A stretch of DNA of 64,000 nucleotides from contig NZ_CP022387.1 of the NCBI RefSeq assembly GCF_002302635.1, positions 806,001 to 870,000 of the forward strand. Reading direction: 5' to 3'. The notes beneath the pieces were generated by a model, which did not search any database, was not told the DNA's origin, and worked only from the letters and a program-made list of their open reading frames with translations. This DNA comes from Capnocytophaga stomatis. GTDB taxonomy: Bacteria; Bacteroidota; Bacteroidia; Flavobacteriales; Flavobacteriaceae. The translations under genes were made by a program, and so were the position numbers. Positions 36,838 to 46,015 of this stretch are shown here, one piece after another. The first letter of the stretch is position 1. Each line of letters starts with the position of its first letter.

Positions 36838-36893
36838 TCCGATTCAGAATTTTGGGGAGCAAAGGTACAGAAATATATTCGTTTTGCCAAAAT

Positions 36894-36927
36894 AAAAAAT
36901 CCCGACAGCGGTTTGTCAGGATTTTTT
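36894..36927. terminator. Terminator of the thrS-infC-rpmI-rplT operon
   Basis: AAAAAATCCCGACA (36894-36907) pairs with TGTCAGGATTTTTT (36914-36927), with one G-U type mismatch. It lies 30 bases after the rplT stop and upstream of the TPR gene. Confidence 0.82.
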
Positions 36928-36956
36928 TCAGCGAAATAATATCTTTTGTTAAACGT

Positions 36957-37301
36957 TTATTTTACTTTTTCAACGATAGCTTTGAAAGCCTCTGGATGAT
37001 TCATTGCTAAATCAGCCAAAACTTTTCTGTTAAGTTCAATATTGTTAGCTTTGAGTTTGCCCATAAACTGAGAGTATGACAATCCGTGAAGTCTTGCACC
37101 CGCGTTGATACGCACAATCCAAAGTGCACGGAAAGTTCTCTTTTTATTACGGCGGTCTCTGTAAGCGTACTGCATTGCTTTTTCAACAGCATTCTTGGCT
37201 ACCGTCCAAACGTTTTTTCTGCGACCAAAGAAACCTTTGGCTTGCTTCATTATTTTTTTTCTACGAGCTCTACGAGCTACTGCGTTTACTGATCTTGGCA
37301 T
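36957..37301 (-). CDS. rplT: 50S ribosomal protein L20
   Basis: bL20 of 114 residues, beginning [20 protein letters not shown], with the conserved [20 protein letters not shown] and RFRALWI-type region ([19 protein letters not shown]). It binds 23S rRNA early in 50S assembly and in some bacteria represses its own operon. It is the last gene of the thrS-infC-rpmI-rplT operon, separated from rpmI by an unusually long 134-base spacer. Confidence 0.97.
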   Translation of the reverse strand: MPRSVNAVARRARRKKIMKQAKGFFGRRKNVWTVAKNAVEKAMQYAYRDRRNKKRTFRALWIVRINAGARLHGLSYSQFMGKLKANNIELNRKVLADLAMNHPEAFKAIVEKVK

Positions 37302-37435
37302 AAATTTTTAAATTTTTGTAGTAGGTGGTCTGTTACTGTTTTTGACGCTTTTTGAACCCACTCCACGGTTATTAAATTCCCTTTGGGGCTAAAAGCGTTA
37401 CTGCTTTGAAATACCCCTGCAACAAAGCGTTACGA
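37302..37435 (-). promoter_or_regulatory. Long rpmI-rplT spacer, candidate leader or promoter region
   Basis: This 134-base gap inside a ribosomal-protein operon holds two direct copies of AAAGCGTTAC (37392-37401 and 37424-37433), and CAAAGCAGTAACGC-type inverted partners on the minus strand that could fold. It may be an autoregulatory site for L20 or an internal promoter. No TAnnTTTG element is obvious. Confidence 0.35.
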
Positions 37436-37633
37436 TTATTTTAATCCTAACTGACGTTTGATGCTCGCCTCATCATTGGTGTGAACCAATGTGGTATGTG
37501 TTAATTTTAGCTTACGTTTTGTCGATTTTTTTGTCAAAATGTGACTTTTGTAAGCGTGTTTTCTTTTAATTTTTCCTGAGCCTGTAACTTGAAAGCGTTT
37601 CTTAGCCCCAGATTTAGTTTTAATTTTTGGCAT
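37436..37633 (-). CDS. rpmI: 50S ribosomal protein L35
   Basis: bL35, 65 residues: [20 protein letters not shown] and the basic [20 protein letters not shown]-like core ending in IKRQLGL. It is part of the large ribosomal subunit. It lies 76 bases downstream of infC in the standard operon order. Confidence 0.97.
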   Translation of the reverse strand: MPKIKTKSGAKKRFQVTGSGKIKRKHAYKSHILTKKSTKRKLKLTHTTLVHTNDEASIKRQLGLK

Positions 37634-37709
37634 TTTGCTTCTAATTTTTTGATATTATTTCGTTATTCTATAATTGCTTTCTCTGCAAAAGCGGGTGCAA
37701 ATATACAAA

Positions 37710-38258
37710 TTATTTCTTTTTAGGCAAGGGAGCAATGAACATTGTCATTCTTTTTCCTTCCAATTTTGGCATTTGTTCCACTTTGCCGAACTCCTCCAAA
37801 TCGGTAGCTAAGCGTAACAACAAAATTTCTCCTTGGTCTTTATAGATGATAGACCTTCCTTTGAAAAACACATAGGCTTTCACTTTTGAGCCTTCTTTCA
37901 AAAATTTTTCGCCGTGCTTTTTCTTAAACTCATAATCGTGCTCATCGGTTTGAGGTCCGAAACGAATCTCCTTGATAACCACTTTAGTAGCTTTTGCTTT
38001 AATTTCTTTCTCACGTTTTTTCTGCTCGTAAAGGAATTTTTTATAATCAATCACTTTACAAACAGGAGGCGTTGCATTTGGCGAGATTTCAACCAAATCC
38101 AACTCAAGTTCCTCTGCAATTTCCAATGCTTTACGAGTGGGATATATGCCTGTTTCAACATTCTCCCCTACCAAACGAACCTCTGGAACACGAATATCTC
38201 TATTAATTCTGTGAGGTTGTTTGTCGTCTCTACCCTGTGTGTTAACTCTCTTATTAAT
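37710..38258 (-). CDS. infC: Translation initiation factor IF-3, ATT start codon
   Basis: The coding frame extends upstream of any ATG, GTG or TTG that would leave a full N domain. It runs through [20 protein letters not shown] to an ATT codon at 38256-38258, with an in-frame TAA three codons before it. ATT gives 182 residues, a normal IF-3 length; the first TTG would remove the start of the N-terminal domain. infC is known to use AUU in E. coli, where IF-3 represses its own non-AUG start. The C domain ([28 protein letters not shown]) is complete. Spacing to thrS is 80 bases. Confidence 0.93.
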   Translation of the reverse strand: MNKRVNTQGRDDKQPHRINRDIRVPEVRLVGENVETGIYPTRKALEIAEELELDLVEISPNATPPVCKVIDYKKFLYEQKKREKEIKAKATKVVIKEIRFGPQTDEHDYEFKKKHGEKFLKEGSKVKAYVFFKGRSIIYKDQGEILLLRLATDLEEFGKVEQMPKLEGKRMTMFIAPLPKKK

Positions 38259-38338
38259 AACTATTTATTTTTTGATTAGTAACTTTTTATTAATCAAAAG
38301 CCAAAAATATGAATCTTCTTTTTTGACTTTTCTAATTT

Positions 38339-40279
38339 CTACTCCTTAAATTTCTTTATACTTTTATCAATCTCTGCTTGTACAATTTTGGCAAAATCGG
38401 CAATTGGAAGGCTTCCTAAACTCTCGCCTCCGTGCTTTCTGACAGAAACCGTTCCTTCTTTTTCTTCGTTTTCGCCAACAATCAGCATAAACGGAATTTT
38501 TTGCGTTTCTGCCTCGCGGATTTTCTTTCCGATGGTTTCGTTACGATTGTCAATCAGGGTGCGAATTTCGAAATTTTCTAATAATTTCAAAACTTTTTGA
38601 GCATAATTTTCATATTTTTCACTCAACGAAAGAATGATAGCCTGATTTGGCATTAACCAAAGTGGGAAATTTCCAGCGGTGTGTTCCAATAAAATCGCTA
38701 CGAAACGCTCCATACTTCCGAAAGGAGCTCGATGAATCATTACTGGTCTATGCGATTCATTATCAGAACCTTTGTACCACAAATCGAAACGCTCGGGCAG
38801 GTTGTAATCCACCTGAATTGTACCGAGTTGCCAACTTCTGCCCAAAGCATCTTTTACCATAAAATCCAATTTAGGTCCGTAAAAGGCTGCTTCTCCGGTT
38901 TCTATCACGTAATTCAGTCCTTTTTCTTTTGCGGCATTGATAATTGCCTGTTCGGCTTTTTGCCAATTTTCGTCCGAACCGATATATTTAGCTGGGTTTT
39001 CGGGGTCTCGCAACGAAACTTGTGCCGTAAAATTCTCAAAACCAAGCGACCCGAACACGTAAAGCACCAAATCGATTACGTTTTTAAATTCCTCGTCCAA
39101 CTGCTCGGGCGTACAGAAAATATGGGCATCGTCTTGCGTAAAGCAACGAACACGTGTAAGTCCGTGAAGCTCACCGCTTTGCTCGTATCGATACACCGTT
39201 CCAAACTCGGCAAAACGTTTCGGCAAATCACGGTAACTCCAAGGTTTTGAATTGTAAATTTCGCAATGGTGTGGGCAGTTCATCGGTTTCAACAGATATT
39301 CCTCACCTTCGTTGGGCGTTGCAATGGGCTGAAAGCTATCTTTTCCGTATTTCTCCCAATGCCCCGAAGTTACGTACAAATCCTTATGCCCGATGTGAGG
39401 CGATACAACTTGCTCATAACCAGCTTGTTTTTGTGCTTTTCGTAGGAATTGCTCCAAACGTTCGCGAAGTGCCGCTCCTTTCGGAAGCCAAAGTGGAAGC
39501 CCTTGTCCCACTTTATTTGAGAAAGTAAAGAGCTCCAATTCCTTACCTAACTTCCTGTGGTCGCGTTTTTTAGCTTCTTCCAAAAGAGTCAAATATTCGG
39601 TTAAATCTTTCTGTTTCGGGAAAGAAATTCCGTAAACGCGTGTGAGTTGTTTGTTTTTTTCATCGCCACGCCAATACGCCCCTGCAATGCTGAGGATTTT
39701 CACGGCTTTGACAAAGCCTGTGTTGGGCAAATGTCCGCCACGACAAAGGTCGGTAAACGTGCTGTGGTCGCAGAAAGTGATTGAACCATCTTCCAGATTT
39801 TCAATAAGTTCTGTTTTGTATGGATTTTCTTTGTAAAATTCTAACGCTTCCTTTTTGCTTACCGAACGCATTGAAAACAAGTGTTTTCCTTTGGCAATTT
39901 CAAGCATTTTTTTCTCTATCTCAGGAATGTCTTTCTCTGAAAAACTATGTTTTCCAAAATCAACATCGTAATAGAATCCGTTATCAATGGCAGGACCTAT
40001 TGTTAATTTAATATCGGGGTAGGTTTCTTCCAGAGCCTGAGCCAAAATGTGAGCCGACGAGTGCCAGAAAATTTTCTTCCCTTCAATATCGTTCCACGTG
40101 TATAAAATTAGACTTCCGTCGGTGGTTAAAGGCGTGGTGGTTTCAATGGTTTTTCCGTCATAACTTGCTGATAATACATTTCTTGCCAACCCTTCACTGA
40201 TGCTCAAAGCAACCTCGTAAGGTGTTGTTCCTTGTGCAAACTCTTTAACTGAACCGTCTGGTAGTGTAATCTTAATCAT
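38339..40279 (-). CDS. thrS: Threonyl-tRNA synthetase
   Basis: The 646-residue enzyme has an N-terminal TGS domain (about 1-60) and a second editing domain with [13 protein letters not shown] and [15 protein letters not shown] (zinc-type editing residues). The class II catalytic core has the zinc Cys in [10 protein letters not shown], motif 2 [16 protein letters not shown] and motif 3 [13 protein letters not shown]-terminal anticodon-binding domain follows (about 545-640). It is the first gene of the thrS-infC-rpmI-rplT operon. Confidence 0.97.
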   Translation of the reverse strand: MIKITLPDGSVKEFAQGTTPYEVALSISEGLARNVLSASYDGKTIETTTPLTTDGSLILYTWNDIEGKKIFWHSSAHILAQALEETYPDIKLTIGPAIDNGFYYDVDFGKHSFSEKDIPEIEKKMLEIAKGKHLFSMRSVSKKEALEFYKENPYKTELIENLEDGSITFCDHSTFTDLCRGGHLPNTGFVKAVKILSIAGAYWRGDEKNKQLTRVYGISFPKQKDLTEYLTLLEEAKKRDHRKLGKELELFTFSNKVGQGLPLWLPKGAALRERLEQFLRKAQKQAGYEQVVSPHIGHKDLYVTSGHWEKYGKDSFQPIATPNEGEEYLLKPMNCPHHCEIYNSKPWSYRDLPKRFAEFGTVYRYEQSGELHGLTRVRCFTQDDAHIFCTPEQLDEEFKNVIDLVLYVFGSLGFENFTAQVSLRDPENPAKYIGSDENWQKAEQAIINAAKEKGLNYVIETGEAAFYGPKLDFMVKDALGRSWQLGTIQVDYNLPERFDLWYKGSDNESHRPVMIHRAPFGSMERFVAILLEHTAGNFPLWLMPNQAIILSLSEKYENYAQKVLKLLENFEIRTLIDNRNETIGKKIREAETQKIPFMLIVGENEEKEGTVSVRKHGGESLGSLPIADFAKIVQAEIDKSIKKFKE

Positions 40280-40383
40280 ATATATATTTTTTGAAACAGC
40301 AAATGTATTAAAATTAAATCAATTTTTTGATGTTTTTAGGAAAGAAATTTAGAATACTCCTCTGAAAACTTGAAGAATAAGTT

Positions 40384-41127
40384 TTATCTATCTTCTACCT
40401 CTTCCTTTTTCTTTTCTTTTCTGTACAAAGGAATTAAATAGGACAAACTGTAATTATATGTAGCTCCAAATCTGCTTCCTTCTCTAACGCGATTAAACCC
40501 TGGAATCCAATAATTTGGAAAATCACCTTGTGCATTCACAACCAAGAATCCTAAACGAACGCTCGCCCCTGCGAAAAAATTCTTCAAAAGTTCAACTTTC
40601 ATTCCCAAAACAAGCTCCAGCCAATGTGCAGTTCGCCCATCGTAAACCCTTAACCAATCAGGATTTTTCCCAACAACATTTTCTGTCCAGTATTGATTAT
40701 CTTTATGAATTGTGTAAGAATTAAGCTCTTGAGAAAAAAGTGAGAAACCATATCTTCCTCCCACATAAATCATATTTTCCATTCCGTACCAATTCCCGTA
40801 AGTGTTATAATCAACCCCAAAACGAATGAATTGACCTTTTGTTTTATATGAAAAATAATCCTCTTGGGTGTTTTTTTGCTCCATTCCGAGCTCTGCCCCA
40901 ATGTAATATTTATAGTTGATACGATAATCTCCCACGAATTCAATTCCAGAATAATCCTTATCAAGAAAAGACCGAATGGGTTTGCTGATATCCATTCCCA
41001 CTCTCAATCCATAACGCTGTTTATACGAAGGAGTTTCAATCTTATTTTCTTCCGCAACTGATTGAGATAAAACAGATTGAAAAAACAAGAAATTAATGAT
41101 AAAGATGTATTTGAGCACTTGATTCAT
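40384..41127 (-). CDS. DUF6048 family predicted outer-membrane protein
   Basis: A 247-residue protein with a signal peptide (FIINFLFFQSVLSQS), the segment YGLRVGMDISKPIRSF, alternating aromatic strands (YKYYIGAELGMEQ; NMIYVGGRYGFSLF) and a charged tail. This is the DUF6048 pattern of Flavobacteriia. It probably forms a beta-barrel in the outer membrane. Its gene overlaps the 3' end of the DUF6452 gene by 35 bases, so the pair is likely translated together and may work together. The function is unknown. Confidence 0.8.
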   Translation of the reverse strand: MNQVLKYIFIINFLFFQSVLSQSVAEENKIETPSYKQRYGLRVGMDISKPIRSFLDKDYSGIEFVGDYRINYKYYIGAELGMEQKNTQEDYFSYKTKGQFIRFGVDYNTYGNWYGMENMIYVGGRYGFSLFSQELNSYTIHKDNQYWTENVVGKNPDWLRVYDGRTAHWLELVLGMKVELLKNFFAGASVRLGFLVVNAQGDFPNYWIPGFNRVREGSRFGATYNYSLSYLIPLYRKEKKKEEVEDR

Positions 41128-41608
41128 TTCTTACATTTGTATTTTTAACATTAACTGATTTTATCCAAGAATCATCAGAAGATTCCACCGAAGCTTTGAG
41201 TGTGTTATAAACCACCCTAAACCCGCAAGCCTTGCTAACAAACTCTTCTTCAACGCCATAAGTAAAAGTTACCGTAGCAACATTTCCTGAAGTAATAGTG
41301 CTTGACGTCGTATCGTAAACCGCATCGCTAACCATAACAAAAGTCGTACTCAAAGCTTCTATTTTCAAAGGCAGAACAATGGAATCGGTTGTGGCATTTG
41401 TCAAAATCAGATTACTGTCCTTTCCATAAACAATCATATTATTTACAGGTTTTACGCTGGAAGCATCATTAACATCGTGAAAACGAACAACTAAACGTGG
41501 CGTATTCACAGGACGGTCACACAAATCATCTGATTCACAAGCCCAAAAAACCATCAGCACTAATATGGGCAGAACTACAGGTAATATAAATCGTTTAAAA
41601 ATTCTCAT
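41093..41608 (-). CDS. DUF6452 family lipoprotein
   Basis: The start was set at the ATG at 41606-41608 (MRIFKRFILP), giving 171 residues; upstream extension lies in the intergenic region. The lipobox is LMVFWAC, then ESDDLCDRPVNTPRLVVRFH, the family hallmark, and CGFRVVYN later. The residues after the cysteine (ESDD) are acidic without lysine. It overlaps the following DUF6048 gene by 35 bases, a pairing common in Flavobacteriia. Function unknown. Confidence 0.78.
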   Translation of the reverse strand: MRIFKRFILPVVLPILVLMVFWACESDDLCDRPVNTPRLVVRFHDVNDASSVKPVNNMIVYGKDSNLILTNATTDSIVLPLKIEALSTTFVMVSDAVYDTTSSTITSGNVATVTFTYGVEEEFVSKACGFRVVYNTLKASVESSDDSWIKSVNVKNTNVRNESSAQIHLYH

Positions 41609-41683
41609 TTTTCTTATTTTAAGGGGGTAAAGGTAAGAATTAATTAACAAAAAGAAAAAACTTATTAATGCATAAAACAAAAA

Positions 41684-41708
41684 AGCCGCTCCCCAAAGAG
41701 AAACGGCT
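41684..41708 (-). terminator. Terminator after rplY
   Basis: AGCCG (41684-41688) pairs with CGGCT (41704-41708), with an inner CTC/GAG pairing. On the minus strand a T-rich run follows. It lies 24 bases after the rplY stop. Confidence 0.65.
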
Positions 41709-41731
41709 AAGATTATTAAAATGAAGAAATG

Positions 41732-42334
41732 TTATTTTTTCTTTTTTGCTCCTTTTTCTGCTTTTGCAGCCTCTTGTGCAGCTTTCATCGCAGCACGTGA
41801 GATTCTCACTTGGCAAACAACAGTGTTGTCCGGATGCATAATTTTGTAATCTTCTTGTGATAATTTTGTAACATATAATTTGTTACCCATTTCCATTCCT
41901 GAAATATCAACTGTAACAAAATCAGGTAATTTCGCAGGAAGAGCTTTTACTTTTAGCTTGCGGTTAACAATACGCAAGATTCCACCAGCCATAACTCCCG
42001 GAGAAGTTCCAGTGATTTTGATTGGCACTTCAATTGTGATTTCTTTATCATCGTGCAATTGGTAAAAATCAACGTGAATGATTTTGTCAGAAACTGGGTC
42101 AAACTGAATGTCTTGCAAAATAGCAGAATATGACTTTCCTCCTAATTCAATCGCAGCAGTGTACACGTTTGGAGTGTAAACAATGCTTTTGAAAGCTGCT
42201 TCTGGTGCTGAAAAATGCAGAACACTGTCTCCTCCGTATAACACGCAAGGTACCTGTCCAGCATTACGTAAGGCTTTGCTCGCTGCTTTGCCCACGCTTT
42301 CTCTTTGAGATCCTTTGATTGTAATTGATTGCAT
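41732..42334 (-). CDS. rplY: 50S ribosomal protein L25/general stress protein Ctc
   Basis: The 200-residue long form of bL25 has an N-terminal 5S rRNA-binding domain ([39 protein letters not shown]), the C-terminal beta domain of the Ctc/TL5 type ([30 protein letters not shown]), and a lysine-rich tail. It follows prs by 117 bases on the same strand, the common rplY-prs pairing. Confidence 0.95.
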   Translation of the reverse strand: MQSITIKGSQRESVGKAASKALRNAGQVPCVLYGGDSVLHFSAPEAAFKSIVYTPNVYTAAIELGGKSYSAILQDIQFDPVSDKIIHVDFYQLHDDKEITIEVPIKITGTSPGVMAGGILRIVNRKLKVKALPAKLPDFVTVDISGMEMGNKLYVTKLSQEDYKIMHPDNTVVCQVRISRAAMKAAQEAAKAEKGAKKKK

Positions 42335-42451
42335 ATAAAAATTATTTAATTATTTACTTTTCTAATTTGTAGCCTTCAAACAAAACTACATTCTTTTCTT
42401 ATTTATAAAAATTTCAAAAAACTAAACTTATAAAACTTCTATAAAGATTTT

Positions 42452-43393
42452 TTACATTATAAATTTTGAACTTATTGATGTATTCTCGTGTACTCTATGC
42501 ATAACTTCTGCAAACAAATCTGCACAGCTAAGCACTTTAATTTTTTCAGATTCTCTTTTCAACGGAATGGAATCCGTAACAATAAGCTCTTCCAATTGTG
42601 AATTTTCGATACGCTCATAAGCCCCTCCACTTAGGATTGCGTGAGTTGTTACCGCTCTGACACTCAAGGCTCCTCGTTCTTTCATTAACTCGGCTGCTTT
42701 TACCAAAGTACCTGCCGTATCAACCATATCGTCAACCAAAACTACATTTCTTCCCTCTACCTCTCCGATTAACTCCATAGTTTCAATCACGTTAGCTTGC
42801 TTGCGTTGTTTATAGCAAACTACAACCTCACTGTTCAAGTATTTGGAGTAAGCATAGGCTCTTTTTGAACCTCCCATATCCGGTGAAGCCATACACAATT
42901 TCTCAAGACCTAAACTTTGAAGATAAGGCAAGAAAATCGTTGAGGCATACAGATGATCAACCGGACGCTCAAAAAAACCTTGAATCTGGTCAGCGTGCAG
43001 ATCCATTGTGATAATTCGCGTAGCTCCAGCCGATTCCAAAAGATTTGCTACTAACTTCGCAGCAATTGGCACTCTTGGTTTGTCTTTTCTATCCTGACGA
43101 GCCCATCCGAAATAAGGCATCACTGCCGTAATGTGACGTGCCGAAGCTCTTTTTGCGGCATCCAACATCAACAACATTTCCATTAAGTTTTCACAACTCG
43201 GATTAGTTGAACCAATAATAAAAACCCTTGCCCCACGCACAGACTCCTCAAAAGAAGGCTGAAACTCTCCATCACTAAAACGCGAAATTTTAACTTCCCC
43301 CAAATGAGTTCCGTACTTCTCCGCAATTTTCTTTGCCAACTCAACACTTTGTGTACAAGCAAAAATTTTTGATTCTGGTACTATATATGCCAT
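42452..43393 (-). CDS. prs: Ribose-phosphate pyrophosphokinase
   Basis: PRPP synthase supplies PRPP for nucleotides, His and Trp. The ATG at 43391-43393 (MAYIVPESKIFACTQS) gives 313 residues. It shows GEVKISRFSDGEF, the catalytic loop PYFGWARQDRKDKPRVPI, the metal-binding MDLHADQIQGFF, and the PRPP loop VVLVDDMVDTAGT. A longer frame adds 16 residues from the upstream region and is unlikely. Confidence 0.96.
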   Translation of the reverse strand: MAYIVPESKIFACTQSVELAKKIAEKYGTHLGEVKISRFSDGEFQPSFEESVRGARVFIIGSTNPSCENLMEMLLMLDAAKRASARHITAVMPYFGWARQDRKDKPRVPIAAKLVANLLESAGATRIITMDLHADQIQGFFERPVDHLYASTIFLPYLQSLGLEKLCMASPDMGGSKRAYAYSKYLNSEVVVCYKQRKQANVIETMELIGEVEGRNVVLVDDMVDTAGTLVKAAELMKERGALSVRAVTTHAILSGGAYERIENSQLEELIVTDSIPLKRESEKIKVLSCADLFAEVMHRVHENTSISSKFIM

Positions 43394-43487
43394 AATATAT
43401 TTAAGGTGTATGATTGATTTATCTCCGCTTTGCGGGTGCAAATTTATGAATTAAAAAATAATTTTTTGTATTTTTCTCTACTTTTTT

Positions 43488-43517
43488 TTGCATATAAAAA
43501 AAACTTATGTATCTTTG
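43488..43517 (+). promoter_or_regulatory. Bacteroidota-type promoter for tRNA-Leu
   Basis: TTG at 43488-43490, a 19-base spacer and TATCTTTG at 43510-43517, 22 bases upstream of the mature tRNA end. Confidence 0.75.
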
Positions 43518-43539
43518 CACCCGAAATAATGAAGGAGAT

Positions 43540-43619
43540 GCCTGAGTGGCGGAATTGGTAGACGCGCACGACTCAAACTCGTGTTCTTCGGAGTGAGGGT
43601 TCGATTCCCTCCTCAGGTA
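43540..43619 (+). tRNA. tRNA-Leu (anticodon CAA)
   Basis: The acceptor stem GCCTGAG pairs with CTCAGGT near 43612-43618. The D-arm contains GGCGGAATTGGTAGAC, the anticodon loop CTCAAAC gives CAA, a short class II-type variable arm is present, and the T-arm has GGTTCGATTCC. No CCA is encoded. It reads UUG codons. Confidence 0.95.
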
Positions 43620-43705
43620 CAACAAAGTCCCTTGATAATCAATGATTATTGAGGGATTCTTATTTTATAATTGACTTTCCGAATAAATCCTTTACAAAAA
43701 AGATT

Positions 43706-43735
43706 TTGGGTTTTCATACAAAAGGCATATTTTTG
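43706..43735 (+). promoter_or_regulatory. Bacteroidota-type promoter for lspA
   Basis: TTG at 43706-43708, a 19-base spacer, TATTTTTG at 43728-43735, 28 bases before the ATG. Confidence 0.68.
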
Positions 43736-43763
43736 TAACCCGCACAAAAAGCTTAGAAACATT

Positions 43764-44360
43764 ATGAAATTAAAACACGCATTTCTTATCATTTTAGTAA
43801 TTCTGATTATTGATCAATGGAGTAAAATCTACATCAAAACGAACTTCGTATTGAATGAAAAAGTAGAGGTTTTCAGTTGGTTTCAGATACTATTCATTGA
43901 AAATGAAGGAGCTGCGTGGGGAACAAAAATCCCTGGAGAATACGGAAAACTTTTCCTGACACTTTTCAGGATTATTGCCGTTTTCGGAATCGGATATTGG
44001 CTTTTTGATTCGGTTAAAAAGAAACAACCTAATATTTTAATCGTTTCGATTGCTTTAATCTTAGCCGGAGCTTTAGGCAATATCATTGATTCTGTTTTTT
44101 ACGGAGTTATTTTTGACCACAGTTACGGAAATGTAGCAACTCTTTTTTCGGACAATCCTTACGGGACGTTACTTCACGGAAAGGTTGTTGATATGTTTTA
44201 TTTCCCTCTGATAGACACTCAATTACCCGATTGGTTTCCTTTTTGGGGAGGAGAAAGGTTTCGCTTTTTTGAACCTGTTTTCAATGTAGCAGACTCAGCT
44301 ATTTCGGTTGCAGTGGGATTATTAATTATATTCCACAAAAAAGCATTTCCTAAAAAATAA
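43764..44360 (+). CDS. lspA: Lipoprotein signal peptidase (signal peptidase II)
   Basis: The ATG at 43764 fits the promoter at 43706-43735; an earlier in-frame start would lie upstream of it. The 198-residue inner-membrane aspartyl protease has four helices with the conserved IIDQWSKIYIK, ENEGAAWG and the two catalytic aspartates in GNIIDSVFYG and FNVADSAIS. It cleaves prolipoprotein signals, so it serves GldD and the other lipoproteins of this window. It contains the long periplasmic loop typical of Bacteroidota LspA (about residues 110-165). Confidence 0.95.
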   Translation: MKLKHAFLIILVILIIDQWSKIYIKTNFVLNEKVEVFSWFQILFIENEGAAWGTKIPGEYGKLFLTLFRIIAVFGIGYWLFDSVKKKQPNILIVSIALILAGALGNIIDSVFYGVIFDHSYGNVATLFSDNPYGTLLHGKVVDMFYFPLIDTQLPDWFPFWGGERFRFFEPVFNVADSAISVAVGLLIIFHKKAFPKK

Positions 44361-44375
44361 TCATTTTTTCTTGAA

Positions 44376-44939
44376 TCAGAACTTGAAAATTTCAAGCGGA
44401 GTAACACAATAACCCAACGGAAAATCAGACTCAAACACATCTTCAATTTTTTCTTCCGGAGAAAAAAAAGACAAACCTATCTTGAGTGAATTCGAGTGGC
44501 ATTCACAAAGAAATCGGTCGTAATACCCTCCACCATAGCCTATTCTGTTTCCTTTTCTGTCGTAAGCGAGTAAAGGAACAAAAATCACATCTATTTCTGA
44601 AGGAGAAACCTTAAACCCGTTTTGTGGCTCCACTATTCCCCAACTATTTTTCTTCAAAATTGTTTGTTCTGTCAGAAGAAAATGACTTAATGATTTCTCT
44701 TCTTTGTTCATTTTTGGCAGAATGACATCTTTATCTTTTCCATAAAGAATATTTAAGATGTATTCCGTATTTACCTCGTGCATTTTCTGTATTGGAAGGA
44801 AAATATGATACGTTTTGAAATCCCAAATGGGCATTTTCAGCAATTGATTGGCTATTTGCAGACTTTTTTCATCAAGTTCTGCCTGAGAAATTTCAGACCG
44901 CAACTGCATATAATGGTTTCTGAGCTCTTTTTTATTCAT
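44376..44939 (-). CDS. 5-formyltetrahydrofolate cyclo-ligase
   Basis: A 187-residue enzyme that converts 5-formyl-THF to 5,10-methenyl-THF using ATP. It starts MNKKELRNHYMQLRSEIS and has DVIFVPLLAYDRKGNRIGYG, GGGYYDRFL and a closing PLGYCVTPLEIFKF. It is convergent with lspA (15-base gap) and begins 7 bases after the GH25 lysozyme gene on the same strand, so the two may share a transcript. Confidence 0.92.
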   Translation of the reverse strand: MNKKELRNHYMQLRSEISQAELDEKSLQIANQLLKMPIWDFKTYHIFLPIQKMHEVNTEYILNILYGKDKDVILPKMNKEEKSLSHFLLTEQTILKKNSWGIVEPQNGFKVSPSEIDVIFVPLLAYDRKGNRIGYGGGYYDRFLCECHSNSLKIGLSFFSPEEKIEDVFESDFPLGYCVTPLEIFKF

Positions 44940-44946
44940 TTTGACG

Positions 44947-45792
44947 CTAAAAGATTAGAATTTCCTTCATTTTTTCCCGATTTCCGTTGTATATATTTAG
45001 GTCTATCTTCACTTTTGAACCCGGAGTGATTCCATTCTCAGTAAATTGCCACATTTTCCAAGAATAAAGAGATGTTGGAACGGGAACGTTGTTATAATTT
45101 GCTATCCAAAGAGGATATTTTTTGAATTTTCCGTACAAATAATCTTCATAGAAGCTGATATAAGTGTAGATAATCGGTTTTACTCCATATTTTTTTTCAA
45201 CGATATCCAACCATATTTGAATATCCTCCAAATATTGCTGTTTTGTTTTGTGTTTTGGAAGTTTTTCCACATCCAGAATCGGAAGAAAATCTCCCTTTTC
45301 GAGATTTACAACTTTGATGTAAGAATTCGCCTGTAAAACAGGGTCTTCATCGGGACGATAATAATGGTACGCACCACGTATCAATTTGTGTTTTTTTGCT
45401 TTTTTCCAAAAATAAGGAAAATTTTTATCGGTTGTGTTGTTCCCCATCGTGGCTCGGAATATTGCAAACTCCAACCGAATTGCTCCTTTGTTCAAATGAA
45501 GACTATCCCACACAATATCTTCTTTCTCCTGATAATGAGACAAGTCTATACCAAAAGTTTTATCCTTATGTCTGTTTATTATCTGTTCGATTCGTTGTCT
45601 TTCGTATATTGTATTTTTCTTCTTCGAGGATATCTTATTTATAATTTTCTGATAATGTGCAGGATAATGATGCCTAACATATAAAACCCCTCCTATCCCA
45701 GCACCAAGCAGTAACAAAAAAAGCAACAGAAAAACATTCCTCAAAGAACTTTTCTTTTTCCGTTGGACAGATATTTTTCTTCGCTTTTTCAT
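44947..45792 (-). CDS. GH25 family lysozyme, membrane-anchored
   Basis: A 281-residue protein with a strongly basic N terminus (KKRRKISVQRKKKSSLR) and one membrane anchor (about 18-38). The GH25 domain has the catalytic acids in FGIDLSHYQ and LPILDVEKLP, then PIIYTYISFYEDYL and LWIANYNN. It cleaves peptidoglycan. The basic tail facing the cytoplasm suggests a signal anchor rather than a cleaved signal. It may serve in cell-wall turnover or act as a secreted bacteriolysin; the first seems more likely. Confidence 0.88.
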   Translation of the reverse strand: MKKRRKISVQRKKKSSLRNVFLLLFLLLLGAGIGGVLYVRHHYPAHYQKIINKISSKKKNTIYERQRIEQIINRHKDKTFGIDLSHYQEKEDIVWDSLHLNKGAIRLEFAIFRATMGNNTTDKNFPYFWKKAKKHKLIRGAYHYYRPDEDPVLQANSYIKVVNLEKGDFLPILDVEKLPKHKTKQQYLEDIQIWLDIVEKKYGVKPIIYTYISFYEDYLYGKFKKYPLWIANYNNVPVPTSLYSWKMWQFTENGITPGSKVKIDLNIYNGNREKMKEILIF

Positions 45793-45992
45793 TGAGTTTA
45801 TATTAAAAAATCTTGCTAAGTAAACCTTGCAAATATATGAATAAAAACAAAAAAATGTTTCTTAAATTTACTTTTTTGAATCTAACACAAAAAAAGAAAA
45901 GAGACTAAATAATTAGTGAGTAAAGATATGAATAGTTTGAAACAATCTTTTGACGAGATAAAGCTACACGGAATTAAAATGAAATAAAAAAA

Positions 45993-46008
45993 GAAACAAA
46001 AATGTTTC
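45993..46008. promoter_or_regulatory. hicAB operator 1 (perfect palindrome)
   Basis: GAAACA-AAAA-TGTTTC is a perfect 6+6 inverted repeat just upstream of the -33 element of the hicAB promoter. It is identical to operator 2 and centred 29 bases from it. The rest of the 281-bp gap (45793-46073) contains no gene. Confidence 0.75.
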
Positions 46009-46015
46009 ATAATAT

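Noticed and set aside
38647-39836. Several plus-strand ORFs inside thrS
   Set aside because: All are antisense to thrS, whose class II motifs are complete.
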